From Candidatus Avelusimicrobium intestinipullorum (GTDB lineage Bacteria > Elusimicrobiota > Elusimicrobia > Elusimicrobiales > Elusimicrobiaceae): a stretch of DNA of 64,000 nucleotides. This document shows, in pieces, positions 52,762-61,074 of the stretch. The notes under the pieces are model-generated. The model searched no databases, was not told the DNA's origin, and saw only the letters and a program-made list of their open reading frames with translations. How positions within the stretch are numbered: the stretch's first letter is position 1; each line of letters begins with the position of its first letter. Made by a program: the position numbers and the translations under genes. The stretch is taken from positions 124,001 to 188,000 of the forward strand of contig CALUXC010000002.1 of NCBI GenBank assembly GCA_944324635.1. Reading direction: 5' to 3'.

Positions 52762-54132
52762 CTATAAATCCCTTCCGGCAGGGTCTTTGCCGTCAATCAA
52801 GCCTTCCTGTTTTTGGTGGCCCGTCAGTTCGGCTTTGTTGCGAAGGGTGCGATGGTAGGTGATGGCAAAACGGTGCACTTCGTCGCGTATTTCCATCAAG
52901 AGGTTAAGGGCAGGGTCGCCTACGGGCAGCTTTATGCTTTCGGCGGCTCCGGGCAAATAAATGCCTTCATGTGTTTCCGCCAGTGAAATAAACGGAATAT
53001 AGAGGCCGGCCCGGTCAAACGCGTTCATGGCGGCTGAAATTTGGCTTTTGCCGCCGTCCAGCAAAATCAAATCCGGCGTTTGGGAAGGGTCGCGCTTGAG
53101 CTGGCGCAACCGGCGGTAAACGCTTTCTTCCATCATGGCAAAATCACTGCCGCCGCGTTCAGGCAGTTTGGAGCGAATCTTAAAGCGGCGGTAATGCTCG
53201 TGATTCTTTTCGCCATTTATATAACATACCATACACCCCACCGCCTCCCGGCCAAATAAGTGCGAGTTATCAAACGCTTCTATGTGCGCGGGCAGCTTGC
53301 GCAGGCCGATAATTTGAGCCAGGCGTTTTAGTTTGTCGGTGTTTTCCATGGCGGTGGTAATTTGGTCGTCCTTAAAGCGGCCCACTATCACCCGTTCGCG
53401 CATATGCACAAGCGCCTGCAAAAAATTGCGGTACACGGCGGCCTGTTCATATTCCAGCTTCTCGGAATGCTGCAGCATAAGCGAACGGATATTTTCGGTA
53501 ATGTTGCCAAAATTTCCGTCCAAAAAGTCGGCCATGCGTTCGGCCACGGCACGGTATTGTTCGTATGAGATTTTGCCCGTGCAGGGTGCAGGGCACTGCC
53601 CGGTGTGGTAATAAATACACGTATTTATTTTGCGCGGGTCCAGCGGTTTTTCGCGCGAAAAGTTCCATTTGCAAGGGCGCAAGGGCGCGTATTTGCTCTT
53701 CCACAAAAAGCGCATTAAACTTTTGACGATACTGGATTTCGGATACGGGCCGAAATACAAATCTTTCCCGCGCACCACGCGCCGCGTAAGCTGCAGGCGG
53801 GGAAAGTCCTCCCCCATCGTCAGCTTCAAATAAGGGTAGCTTTTCCCGTCCTTCCCCAGTGAGTTAAAAAACGGCTGATACTGCTTAATCAGCTTTTCTT
53901 CCAGCACCAAGGCGTCACGTTCGCTGGCGGTGGTTACGTAGTCTATTTTGGCAATCAGCGGCAGCAGGCAGGGCAATTTCCAGCCGCGGGAATAGAGGTT
54001 GGATTCCTGAAAGTATTGTTTTACCCGGTCGGAAAGATTTTTGGCTTTTCCCACGTAAATAATCGTGCCTTCCTTGGAACGCATGATGTAAACGCCGGGT
54101 TTATTTGGTAAAATATCTAATCTAGGATCCAT
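52762..54132 (-). CDS. uvrC: UvrC-like excinuclease subunit, short form lacking the C-terminal HhH domain
   Basis: Nucleotide excision repair endonuclease homolog. The 456 aa protein has the GIY-YIG domain (GVYIMRSKEG, IYVGKAKNL), the cysteine cluster CIYYHTGQCPAPC, a UVR helix (MLQHSEKLEYEQAAVYRNFL) and the RNase H-like domain (AFDNSHLFGREAVG, DLILLDGGKSQ, FAITYHR). Typical UvrC is about 600 aa and ends with a double helix-hairpin-helix; here the chain stops right where that should start, with GKDPAGRDL. No frameshift to a downstream HhH is visible before the pilT terminator. Confidence 0.9.
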   Translation of the reverse strand: MDPRLDILPNKPGVYIMRSKEGTIIYVGKAKNLSDRVKQYFQESNLYSRGWKLPCLLPLIAKIDYVTTASERDALVLEEKLIKQYQPFFNSLGKDGKSYPYLKLTMGEDFPRLQLTRRVVRGKDLYFGPYPKSSIVKSLMRFLWKSKYAPLRPCKWNFSREKPLDPRKINTCIYYHTGQCPAPCTGKISYEQYRAVAERMADFLDGNFGNITENIRSLMLQHSEKLEYEQAAVYRNFLQALVHMRERVIVGRFKDDQITTAMENTDKLKRLAQIIGLRKLPAHIEAFDNSHLFGREAVGCMVCYINGEKNHEHYRRFKIRSKLPERGGSDFAMMEESVYRRLRQLKRDPSQTPDLILLDGGKSQISAAMNAFDRAGLYIPFISLAETHEGIYLPGAAESIKLPVGDPALNLLMEIRDEVHRFAITYHRTLRNKAELTGHQKQEGLIDGKDPAGRDL

Positions 54133-54249
54133 ATTTTTATTTTAACATTTCCCGCGCCCTGCACGCCGAAGCGTTAAAAAAGAAGTTGACCCGGTCAAAA
54201 TAATAGGATAAAATATAAATAACCGATTTTTCTATAGAGGAATTATTAA

Positions 54250-54531
54250 ATGGCAAAATTAAAAACTGGTAGACACACTAGCGCCATCAAAGCGCAGCGC
54301 CAAGCCGAAAAAAGAACTTCCGCTAACAAGGGACTTACCAAAAAAGTCCGCTTGGCCACCAAAGCCGTAGCCGCTTCCATCAAAACGAAAGCCGCCACGC
54401 TGAAAGAAGACTTGAAAAAAGCCGAATCTTGCATTGACAAGGCCGCCAAAAAGAGCGTTATGCACTGGAAAACGGCCGCCCGCAAGAAATCCCGCTTGGC
54501 CAAAGCCGCCAACAAAGCGGCCGCCAAATAA
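54250..54531 (+). CDS. rpsT: 30S ribosomal protein S20
   Basis: Small-subunit protein S20, 93 aa, Lys/Ala-rich and helical, with the usual MAKLKTGRHTSAIKAQRQAEKR-type start and the KKSVMHWKTAARKKSRLAK end. GAGGAA lies before the ATG. Monocistronic with its own terminator. Confidence 0.95.
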   Translation: MAKLKTGRHTSAIKAQRQAEKRTSANKGLTKKVRLATKAVAASIKTKAATLKEDLKKAESCIDKAAKKSVMHWKTAARKKSRLAKAANKAAAK

Positions 54532-54549
54532 GTCGTTCGGTCCATTTGA

Positions 54550-54578
54550 AACCGCCCTTAAAAAGGGCGGTTTTTTTA
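54550..54578 (+). terminator. Terminator after rpsT
   Basis: The stem AACCGCCCTT / AAGGGCGGTT followed by TTTTT. Confidence 0.93.
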
Positions 54579-54605
54579 TGCCCGGCAGAAAGTTTTTCTC
54601 CCCCA

Positions 54606-54648
54606 ATAAAAAACGGCGTTTCCGTAAAAGAAACGCCGTTTTTCAAAC
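54606..54648 (-). terminator. Terminator after the nucleoside transporter
   Basis: The 13-bp stem AAAACGGCGTTTC / GAAACGCCGTTTT is flanked by A/T runs, so it is likely bidirectional. Confidence 0.9.
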
Positions 54649-54659
54649 TGTCAGCTTTA

Positions 54660-55976
54660 TTACGCTTCCGGCACGTGTTTGTACTTAAAGATAAAGGCAA
54701 ACAGAATAGCCACCACCAGCGAAAAGCCCGAGAAAACGAACCACGATTCGCTCCACCCGGTCATGATGGCTTGGGAAACGTCCGCCGGGTAAACGGAACC
54801 GGACGGCAAGAAGCCGTGTGCGGCGGTGTAGGCATTGATGTGAACGTTGACCAGTTTGTTAATCACCCACTGGGCGCCCAAGGTGCCAATCATCGCACCG
54901 AAACCGTTGGTCATCAGCATGAACACGCCCTGCGCGCTGGAGCGGATGGCGGGGTCGGTTTCTTTGTCCACATACAGCGAGCCGGACACGTTGAAAAAGT
55001 CAAACGCCACGCCGTAAACAATCATGGACAGCACCAACAGCACAATACCCGTAGCCGTGGAGGGGTTGCCAATACCAAAGAACCCAAAGCGCAGCACCCA
55101 GGCAAACATGCTGATTAACATTACTTTCTTGATACCAAAGCGTTTTAAGAAGAACGGAATCAGCAAAATACAAAGCGTTTCGGACATTTGAGACAGCGAA
55201 ATAAGCGCATTGGCGTTATTGGCGCCCCAAGAGCCGGCAAATCCGTCCAGCGAGTTAAAGCCGTTAATAAACGGGTTGGCATACGCGTTGGTGATTTGGA
55301 GCGACATACCCAACAGCATGGAGAAAATGAAGAAGATGGCCATTTTTTTCTCTTTGAACAAAGCAAACGCTTTGAGGCCCAGCGCTTCCACCAAGCTTTT
55401 GGCTTTTTCCGCGCAAGTGGGGCATTGGGGCAGCGTAAAGCAGTATATGCCCAACAGCAAACCCAGCGCACCGGAGAAGTACCACTGCATATAGGTGTTT
55501 TGGAAGCCCGTAAAGTTGGAAGTCAACATCGCGCAGATAAAACCCACGGTTCCGAATACGCGGATAGGCGGGAAAGCGGACACGGTGTTGAAGTTATTCT
55601 GGCGCAAAACGGTGTACGCCACGGAGTTGGAAAGCGCAATGGTGGGCATGTAGAAGGCCACGCTAAACGTATAGAGGCCAAACACCATCGCCAGGCTTAC
55701 CTGGGGCAGAGAGCCAAAATAGGCCGCTCCGGCCATACCGGCCGCCGCCAGCAGATGGCAGATACCCAGCAGCTTCTGCGCGGGAACCCAGCGATCCGCC
55801 ACGATGCCGATAATCGCCGGCATAAACAGCGACACAAAGCCCTGCGCTGCGTAGAACCAACCAATATTCTCTGCCAATCCGGCGCCGGCCAGAAACGTAC
55901 CCATAGACGTCAAGTACGCCCCCCACACGCCAAACTGGAGGAAGTTCATCACGGTTAAACGAATTTTGATTTTCAT
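54660..55976 (-). CDS. Nucleoside:proton symporter family (NupG-like MFS) transporter
   Basis: A 438 aa transporter with 12 predicted helices. The N-terminal KIRLTVMNFLQFGVWGAYLTSMG and the GIVADRWVPAQKLLG loop match the nucleoside:H+ symporter family (NupG/XapB). The middle loop CPTCAEKAKS and C-terminal GSLYVDKETDPAIRSSAQG follow. The ATG at 55976 is chosen for the family-like N-terminus; sequence open further upstream looks non-coding. Nucleoside uptake is the likely role; MFS sugar transport is an alternative. Confidence 0.85.
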   Translation of the reverse strand: MKIKIRLTVMNFLQFGVWGAYLTSMGTFLAGAGLAENIGWFYAAQGFVSLFMPAIIGIVADRWVPAQKLLGICHLLAAAGMAGAAYFGSLPQVSLAMVFGLYTFSVAFYMPTIALSNSVAYTVLRQNNFNTVSAFPPIRVFGTVGFICAMLTSNFTGFQNTYMQWYFSGALGLLLGIYCFTLPQCPTCAEKAKSLVEALGLKAFALFKEKKMAIFFIFSMLLGMSLQITNAYANPFINGFNSLDGFAGSWGANNANALISLSQMSETLCILLIPFFLKRFGIKKVMLISMFAWVLRFGFFGIGNPSTATGIVLLVLSMIVYGVAFDFFNVSGSLYVDKETDPAIRSSAQGVFMLMTNGFGAMIGTLGAQWVINKLVNVHINAYTAAHGFLPSGSVYPADVSQAIMTGWSESWFVFSGFSLVVAILFAFIFKYKHVPEA

Positions 55977-56095
55977 AAGCGAAACACCGCCGGAGAAACC
56001 GGCGCAGACGAACGAGTCAACCTCCGTAGGATAGGACGGAAAAAGCGACCCAAAAACGCTTTCCCTCGCCGATAAAATCATTGTACAAAAAAAGA

Positions 56096-56101
56096 TATAA
56101 T
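56096..56101 (+). promoter_or_regulatory. -10 element for the yajQ-TPR operon
   Basis: TATAAT just before 56102, about 45 bases ahead of the yajQ-like ATG, in an AT-rich run. A GGAGG ribosome site precedes the ATG. Confidence 0.5.
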
Positions 56102-56145
56102 ATAGGAAATAAATCGGAGCCACCCGATTATGGAGGTTAATCACT

Positions 56146-56640
56146 ATGGCAGATTTTAGCTTTGACATTGTTTCCAAAGTGGATTTGAACGTGATTTCGG
56201 AGGCCGTTTCCGCCGCCAACAAAGAAATCACCAACCGCTACGATTTCAAAGGTACCAACTCCAGCATTGAGCTGAACCAAAAAGACAACGAACTCAAACT
56301 CGCTTCCAGCAACGAATATAAAGTGAATACCCTGCGCGATATCATCTTTACGCGCATTGCCAAACGGGGTATTCCGCTTAAAAATATGCTCCCGCAAAAA
56401 ATTGAAGCCGCTTTGGGCGGAAACGCCAAACAGACGGTCAAAATTCAGCAGGGCATTCCGTCCGATAAAGCCAAGGAAATTTCCAAAGCCATCAAGGACG
56501 CCAAACTTAAAGTTTCCGCCTCTATTCAGGGGGATCAGCTGCGCGTTTCGTCCAAATCCAAAGACGAATTGCAAAACACGATGGCTCTTTTAAGAGGGCG
56601 GGATTTCGGAGTAGAACTTCAGTTCACCAACTACAGATAA
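56146..56640 (+). CDS. yajQ: YajQ family cyclic-di-GMP-binding protein
   Basis: A 164 aa protein with two alpha/beta domains and typical motifs: FDIVSKVDLNVISEAVSAANKEI, TNRYDFKG, and KAIKDAKLKVSASIQGDQLRVSSKSKDELQ. The YajQ family binds nucleotides; some members bind cyclic-di-GMP. It might link second-messenger signals to surface functions, but no c-di-GMP enzymes are in the window. Two bases before the TPR gene, so coupled. Confidence 0.93.
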   Translation: MADFSFDIVSKVDLNVISEAVSAANKEITNRYDFKGTNSSIELNQKDNELKLASSNEYKVNTLRDIIFTRIAKRGIPLKNMLPQKIEAALGGNAKQTVKIQQGIPSDKAKEISKAIKDAKLKVSASIQGDQLRVSSKSKDELQNTMALLRGRDFGVELQFTNYR

Positions 56641-56642
56641 TC

Positions 56643-57902
56643 ATGCGTAAAATTCTTTTCACACTGCTGGCGGTGCTTTTTGCCGCCCCCTGCGTCCGCG
56701 CTGCGGACGCTGCCGCTTCGTTGGATTTCTACAAGAAGCAGTCCCTCACGCTTTCCGCGCAACTCTCGCGCGAAGAGCGTGCTTTTGCCAAAACGCTGGC
56801 CAACGGCATTGGAACCTGGGTGAAACAAAACCCCAAAAACGCCTCCGTCCCGGAAGCACTGCTGCTCCAAGCCCGGCTGTATGTGCGCGCGGAAGATTAC
56901 GACCGCGCTTTGGTCACCTTGTTTAAGCTGCGCAAAATGTACCCCACCACGGACCTGGCCCTCTTAAACCCGTTAATGGCCGACGCCGTGCTGGCCGTCA
57001 ATTCCAAAAATCGGGAAGAAGCCACCGCGCTCTTTACGGCGCCCCTGCCCGAAGACGCCAAAACCCCTGCCCAGCGCCAGGCGCAAGCGCTTTATGCGCT
57101 TTCCAAACTGCCTGGCCGCAGCTTATACGAACCCGCCGCCGAAGCGTTTGAAGAATTCTTCGCCGCTAACGACGATTATAAAGAAACCGATATCGTGGAA
57201 CTGTGGTACGGGGATTTGCACCGCAGCAACGGCAACTATTTAGCCGCCATTTCGCAATATAAAAAAGCGGGTGAGCTATACCCCAAAACGCCGTATCGGG
57301 CCGCCAGCCTGCGCTTGATTGGCGATATTTATGCCGACAACCTCAAAGACACCGCCAACGCCATGGGCACCTATACCCAAGTGTTGCGCGAGTTTCCGGG
57401 TTCGTCCGAAACGGGCATTGTGTACAAACACATGGCGATTTTGGACGAAAACAACAAGCAATACGACAGCGCCCTTATTAATTACGACAAAGCCATCTCG
57501 CTCTTGGGCGTAACTCCCGCCGCGTACGAAGCGTATCAGGGCAAAGCGGACGTATATGTAAAAACCAAAAACTATGCCGACGCTTACCAAACCCTTCATA
57601 AAATGGCGACGGTGTTTTCCGCCAACGAAAAACTTTCTACCGAAGCTTTGATGAAAGCCGCAGAATTGGCCAGAAAACAAATGCGCGACCAAGCCAAATA
57701 TGCCCAGTCGCTGGAAAAAGCCTTACTGGCACACCCGCAAAGCGCCAAAGCACCCGAACTCATGTATGAGCTGGGCCGGGCGTACGAACAGCAGAAAAAC
57801 ACCACCCAAGCTATCGCCGTGTATCGGAAGCTGGTTCTTTCCCGCCCCACGGACAAATGGGCCTCCCGTGCCCAGGGAAGACTCTCCCGCTTGGAAAAAT
57901 AA
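56643..57902 (+). CDS. Exported TPR-repeat protein
   Basis: A 419 aa protein with a signal peptide (cut near VRA-AD, residue 20). About eight TPR-like helix pairs follow (for example PEALLLQARLYVRAEDYDRALVTLF, GNYLAAISQYKKAGELYP, KTPYRAASLRLIGDIYADNLKD). This is like BamD/YbgF-type outer-membrane or Tol-Pal scaffold proteins, though there is no lipobox. A periplasmic scaffold is the best guess. Same operon as yajQ. Confidence 0.85.
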   Translation: MRKILFTLLAVLFAAPCVRAADAAASLDFYKKQSLTLSAQLSREERAFAKTLANGIGTWVKQNPKNASVPEALLLQARLYVRAEDYDRALVTLFKLRKMYPTTDLALLNPLMADAVLAVNSKNREEATALFTAPLPEDAKTPAQRQAQALYALSKLPGRSLYEPAAEAFEEFFAANDDYKETDIVELWYGDLHRSNGNYLAAISQYKKAGELYPKTPYRAASLRLIGDIYADNLKDTANAMGTYTQVLREFPGSSETGIVYKHMAILDENNKQYDSALINYDKAISLLGVTPAAYEAYQGKADVYVKTKNYADAYQTLHKMATVFSANEKLSTEALMKAAELARKQMRDQAKYAQSLEKALLAHPQSAKAPELMYELGRAYEQQKNTTQAIAVYRKLVLSRPTDKWASRAQGRLSRLEK

Positions 57903-57916
57903 AACGTGTCTTTACC

Positions 57917-57951
57917 AAAAAACCGGCCTTTATCCAGGCCGGTTTTTTATT
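57917..57951 (+). terminator. Terminator after the yajQ-TPR operon
   Basis: The stem AAAACCGGCCT / AGGCCGGTTTT is followed by TTT. Confidence 0.9.
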
Positions 57952-58132
57952 GCACTTTTTACCAAAACTCGGAACTTTATTTCCCATGTTCCCTGCACAT
58001 AATAAATCAAAAGAATGGCCCCATATTCTTGCCTTCCCGCAAGGGGCTAACAGAACCCGCTTACGGCTAAACGAGTACGGCGTACTCCGTTTAGAAATGA
58101 TATAGGGCATTACGAGTGGCCAGGGCCCACGC
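57952..58132. other. Unassigned intergenic stretch with a strong hairpin
   Basis: No gene is recognised. A stem of CTAAACG-AGTAC paired with GTACT-C-CGTTTAG lies at 58067-58094, with only one bulged base and a GGC loop. No T-run follows. Just upstream, 58050-58063 reads ACAGAACCCGCTTA, close to a conserved 3' motif of RNase P RNA, but the rest of that RNA is absent. Confidence 0.4.
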
Positions 58133-58172
58133 AAAACAAAAACGGCGGGCGGGATTTCCCCGTCCACCGTTT
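58133..58172 (-). terminator. Terminator after the SEC-C gene
   Basis: An imperfect stem, AACGGTGGACGGGG with CCCGCCCGCCGTT, is followed by TTTGTTTT on the minus strand. Confidence 0.75.
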
Positions 58173-58193
58173 CAAAAGCGCTTTTGCGAGCCG

Positions 58194-58601
58194 TTACTTA
58201 CCGGCGCCGCAGCATTTTTTGTACTTCTTGCCGCTGCCGCACGGGCACGGATCATTGCGCCCGATTTTGGGCCCTTCGTGCACGACGGTTTCCACTTTAG
58301 TTACGGTGCCGCCGGACATTTCGGCCTTCAGCTCCGCTTCGTGAGCCTTCATCCATTTTTTCATTTGGCGAATGCTCTTAAAGTCTACGCCGTCTTTTTC
58401 CATGCGTTTGGCGATATCAATAAAGCGTTTTTTGATGGCGGGATCTTTCAGCTTGCCTTTAATCATTTCGGGCAAGGAATCAATTTCCCGTTCCAAGCGT
58501 TCTTCAATGGATTCTTTTTTACCTTCTTTTTTGGCGGCCTGTTCCGGCGCGGACTGCGCGGAGGGCTCGTCCTCGTGTTTTTTCTTAAACGGATTCCACA
58601 T
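58194..58601 (-). CDS. SEC-C motif protein
   Basis: A 135 aa protein. A charged N-terminus ([32 protein letters not shown]) precedes a helical region. The C-terminal [17 protein letters not shown] is a complete SEC-C zinc finger like that at the end of SecA, with four Cys ligands. Such stand-alone SEC-C proteins may bind SecB-like or ribosomal partners; role unknown. Last gene of a minus-strand cluster with two P-loop ATPases and an M23 peptidase. Confidence 0.88.
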   Translation of the reverse strand: MWNPFKKKHEDEPSAQSAPEQAAKKEGKKESIEERLEREIDSLPEMIKGKLKDPAIKKRFIDIAKRMEKDGVDFKSIRQMKKWMKAHEAELKAEMSGGTVTKVETVVHEGPKIGRNDPCPCGSGKKYKKCCGAGK

Positions 58602-58616
58602 CTTGTTGCTCCTTAA

Positions 58617-59180
58617 TTAATCGGAAATAAGTTTTTCTACAAAGTTTTTGATAATTTCCGCTTTTTCAAAATAATGTTTTTCCCGCGGAACTACCAAACG
58701 GTTGGGGTGTTTCTCCCAAATTTTCAAAATTTTATCGTCAATTTCAAACGCCTGCTGCAAGTTTTCGGTGCGGACGTTGGTGGCCTGATAAAAATCTTTC
58801 TCCGGCGGCGGGGAAAGGTGAATGACCGCATCGTAGCGGGCCAGTTCCGCTTCCAGCGAAGAATGCATGGAGGTGAAGAAATTTTCCGGTCCGTACGGCC
58901 AATAAACCGCACCGTCAATGGACCCGCGGTCGCACACCATCACTTTGGCGTTAGAAGTTACTTCCGCCAAATGTTCCAACTGGTGCACGGTGTAAAAAAT
59001 AATATTCTGGGCGTGTTCAATGTGCACGGGGCTGTTGTCTTTGCGCGGGAAACCGCCGCTGTAAATCAGCGTAGCCGCTTCCTGCACTAAAGCGATCTTG
59101 TTGCCAAACGTTTCTTTCAAAATAGAAAGAGCCGTGGTTTTGCCGCCGCTGGGGCCGCCGGTTAAAACGATTTTTTTCAT
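58617..59180 (-). CDS. P-loop ATPase/kinase (AAA_28 family), copy A
   Basis: A 187 aa P-loop protein with Walker A GGPSGGKTT (residues 8-16), LVQEAATLIYSGGFPR and the Walker-B-like MVCDRGSIDGAVYWP. The family (AAA_28, NadR-kinase-like) includes predicted small-molecule kinases. It is a clear paralog of the gene upstream (LTGGP, ALSILKETFG, EAATxIxSGGFPRxDNS, ELARYDAVxHLSPP shared), overlapping its stop by 4 bases. Substrate unknown. Confidence 0.85.
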   Translation of the reverse strand: MKKIVLTGGPSGGKTTALSILKETFGNKIALVQEAATLIYSGGFPRKDNSPVHIEHAQNIIFYTVHQLEHLAEVTSNAKVMVCDRGSIDGAVYWPYGPENFFTSMHSSLEAELARYDAVIHLSPPPEKDFYQATNVRTENLQQAFEIDDKILKIWEKHPNRLVVPREKHYFEKAEIIKNFVEKLISD

Positions 59181-59752
59181 AAGCTATCCTTTAATAATTT
59201 TTCTACAAAATTTTTAATGATTTCTGCTTTTTCAAAAAAGTGTTCTTTGCCGCCCACAATCAAACGATTGGGGTGGTTTTCCCAAATTTTAAGGATTTTG
59301 CGGTCAATGGCAAAAGCCTCGTCCAAATTTTCCGTGCGTACATGCGTGGACTGATAAAACGCCGGATTAGTAGGCGGGGAAAGATGCAACACCGCATCGT
59401 AGCGGGCCAGTTCCGCCTCCAGCGTGGTGCCCATTTTGGCAAAGAAATCTTCCACTCCGCCGGGCCAATACACCGCCGCGTCCACCGTCCCGCGGTCGCA
59501 CACGATAAGGGGCGCCTCGGACGATTCTTCCGCCAGGCTTTCCATTTCGCGGGTAGCGTAAAAAATAATCTGCTGGGCGGCTTCAATATGGGGGCGGCTG
59601 TTGTCCTGACGCGGAAACCCGCCGCTAAAAATCATCGTGGCGGCTTCGCGCACCAACTCTACTTTCGGCCCGAATGTTTCTTTCAAGATAGAAAGCGCGG
59701 TGGTTTTGCCGCTGTTGGGGCCTCCGGTAAGGGCTATCTTTTTATGCTTCAT
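59177..59752 (-). CDS. P-loop ATPase/kinase (AAA_28 family), copy B
   Basis: A 191 aa paralog of the preceding gene, with Walker A GGPNSGKTT and IVCDRGTVDAAVYWP. The ATG at 59752 is preferred; a TTG at 59785 is in frame but overlaps the M23 gene more deeply. Both copies keep all visible catalytic motifs, so neither looks decayed. The two differ most in the C-terminal third. They may form a heterodimer or act on different substrates. Confidence 0.85.
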   Translation of the reverse strand: MKHKKIALTGGPNSGKTTALSILKETFGPKVELVREAATMIFSGGFPRQDNSRPHIEAAQQIIFYATREMESLAEESSEAPLIVCDRGTVDAAVYWPGGVEDFFAKMGTTLEAELARYDAVLHLSPPTNPAFYQSTHVRTENLDEAFAIDRKILKIWENHPNRLIVGGKEHFFEKAEIIKNFVEKLLKDSL

Positions 59753-61031
59753 TGCTTTCCTCCGAAGCGGCCGGCTTTTTTTCAAATGCCGCTTTTTTGG
59801 CCGCGTCCAATTCTTTTAAGTATAACACTTTTAACTCTTCAAATTCTTTCCGTTTGTCTTTCGGCACGTCCCGCACGGCGGAGTTGCGGTTTTTCATTTT
59901 CAGGAAATCCACAAACTTGTTCTTTTCCTTAATACGGAAGTCCAAGTGCGGCCCAGTGGAAAGCCCCGTGCTTCCCACATATCCCACCGTTTGGCCCTGT
60001 TTCACTTTAGCGCCGGATTTAATACCTTTGCCATAGCTTTTTAAGTGGCCGTACATGGTGGTATATCCGTTGGCGTGGCGGATTTCCACATAATTGCCGT
60101 ATCCGCCCTTTCTGCCGGCATAGCGCACCGTTCCGTCCGCCACGGCCTGCACCGGCGTACCGGCCGGGGCCGCATAATCTATGCCCAGGTGAGGGCGGCG
60201 GATTTTGAGGATAGGGTGCATGCGTCCGTACGAAAAACGCGAAGAAATGCGATAGTTACGAAAGCTGATGGGCGATTTCAAGAACATCTTTTTGCTCATT
60301 TTGCCCGTTTCGTCATAAAAATCGTCTTCAAAATAAAACGCGTTGGTGGTCACGCCGGTTTCGGCCCCTTTATAAGAAGCGGCCAACAAATCCTGCCCGG
60401 TAATTTCGCCCGTGACGGTATAATGTTCCTCCCACAGGGCGGCGTATTCGTCGCCGTTGCGGGTATCGGTGTTGAAGTCAATGGTCCAGGAGAAGGCGTC
60501 CGTAAAGTCCAAAATAAGCGGCACCTGAAGGCCCTTGGCCAGCATGGAGTTAAACAGAGCCCCTTCCACTTTCCCGGCGGCCGTTTTTACGCGGGTTTTA
60601 ATTTCCACATCGCTCACTCCGGCCACCAAAGCACCTTCCACATTGGCCACGTAATAGCGTTTGAACCCTTGCGTTAAAAGCAGCATGATAAAATGTTTAT
60701 CGGAATCAACGGAAATAGAAAAAGTGTCCCCTTTCTGCAGTTTGCGTGTATCCACTACAGAACCCAATTTGCTGACAATCTGTGCAACCGTTTGGTTATC
60801 CAACCCCGCTTCCTGCAAAGCCACATAAACCGGTTTTTCTTTAACGGTATATTCCACCACCGGGATTTCGCGTTCCTGCAAGTTTTCGCGTTCCTGCGCG
60901 TCTTTGGCGCGGGAAATTTGAATGGCCGCATAAGTGGAAACGACAATCACGCACAGGGTAAGTACGTAAAAAAGGATATCGTGATAGCGCCGATAATGAC
61001 GCTGGAATAAAGCTAAAATCTTTTTTCTCAT
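59742..61031 (-). CDS. M23 family peptidase (LytM/OapA-like), membrane-anchored
   Basis: A 429 aa protein: N-terminal membrane anchor (LFYVLTLCVIVVSTYAAI, residues about 20-37), an OapA/LysM-like middle part, and a C-terminal LytM fold with GRMHPILKIRRPHLGID (H and D ligands) and TGPHLDFRI. Most M23 enzymes read HLHF/HLHY, so the usual final zinc His is Asp here. HLD forms exist among related peptidases. It may cleave peptidoglycan cross-links or be a non-catalytic activator. It overlaps the P-loop ATPase gene by 11 bases. Confidence 0.9.
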   Translation of the reverse strand: MRKKILALFQRHYRRYHDILFYVLTLCVIVVSTYAAIQISRAKDAQERENLQEREIPVVEYTVKEKPVYVALQEAGLDNQTVAQIVSKLGSVVDTRKLQKGDTFSISVDSDKHFIMLLLTQGFKRYYVANVEGALVAGVSDVEIKTRVKTAAGKVEGALFNSMLAKGLQVPLILDFTDAFSWTIDFNTDTRNGDEYAALWEEHYTVTGEITGQDLLAASYKGAETGVTTNAFYFEDDFYDETGKMSKKMFLKSPISFRNYRISSRFSYGRMHPILKIRRPHLGIDYAAPAGTPVQAVADGTVRYAGRKGGYGNYVEIRHANGYTTMYGHLKSYGKGIKSGAKVKQGQTVGYVGSTGLSTGPHLDFRIKEKNKFVDFLKMKNRNSAVRDVPKDKRKEFEELKVLYLKELDAAKKAAFEKKPAASEESNEA

Positions 61032-61041
61032 AGACAGGACG

Positions 61042-61066
61042 AGGGGCGGCCCTGCGGCCGCCCCTT
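61042..61066. other. GC-rich stem-loop between ptb and the M23 gene
   Basis: AGGGGCGGC and GCCGCCCCT flank a short loop. No T-run follows on the minus strand, so it may be a processing or stability hairpin rather than a terminator. Confidence 0.5.
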
Positions 61067-61074
61067 AGCGAATG

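Noticed and set aside
57857-58105. Small plus-strand ORF of 82 codons past the TPR gene
   Set aside because: It starts inside the TPR gene, crosses that gene's terminator and has no ribosome site or recognisable domain.
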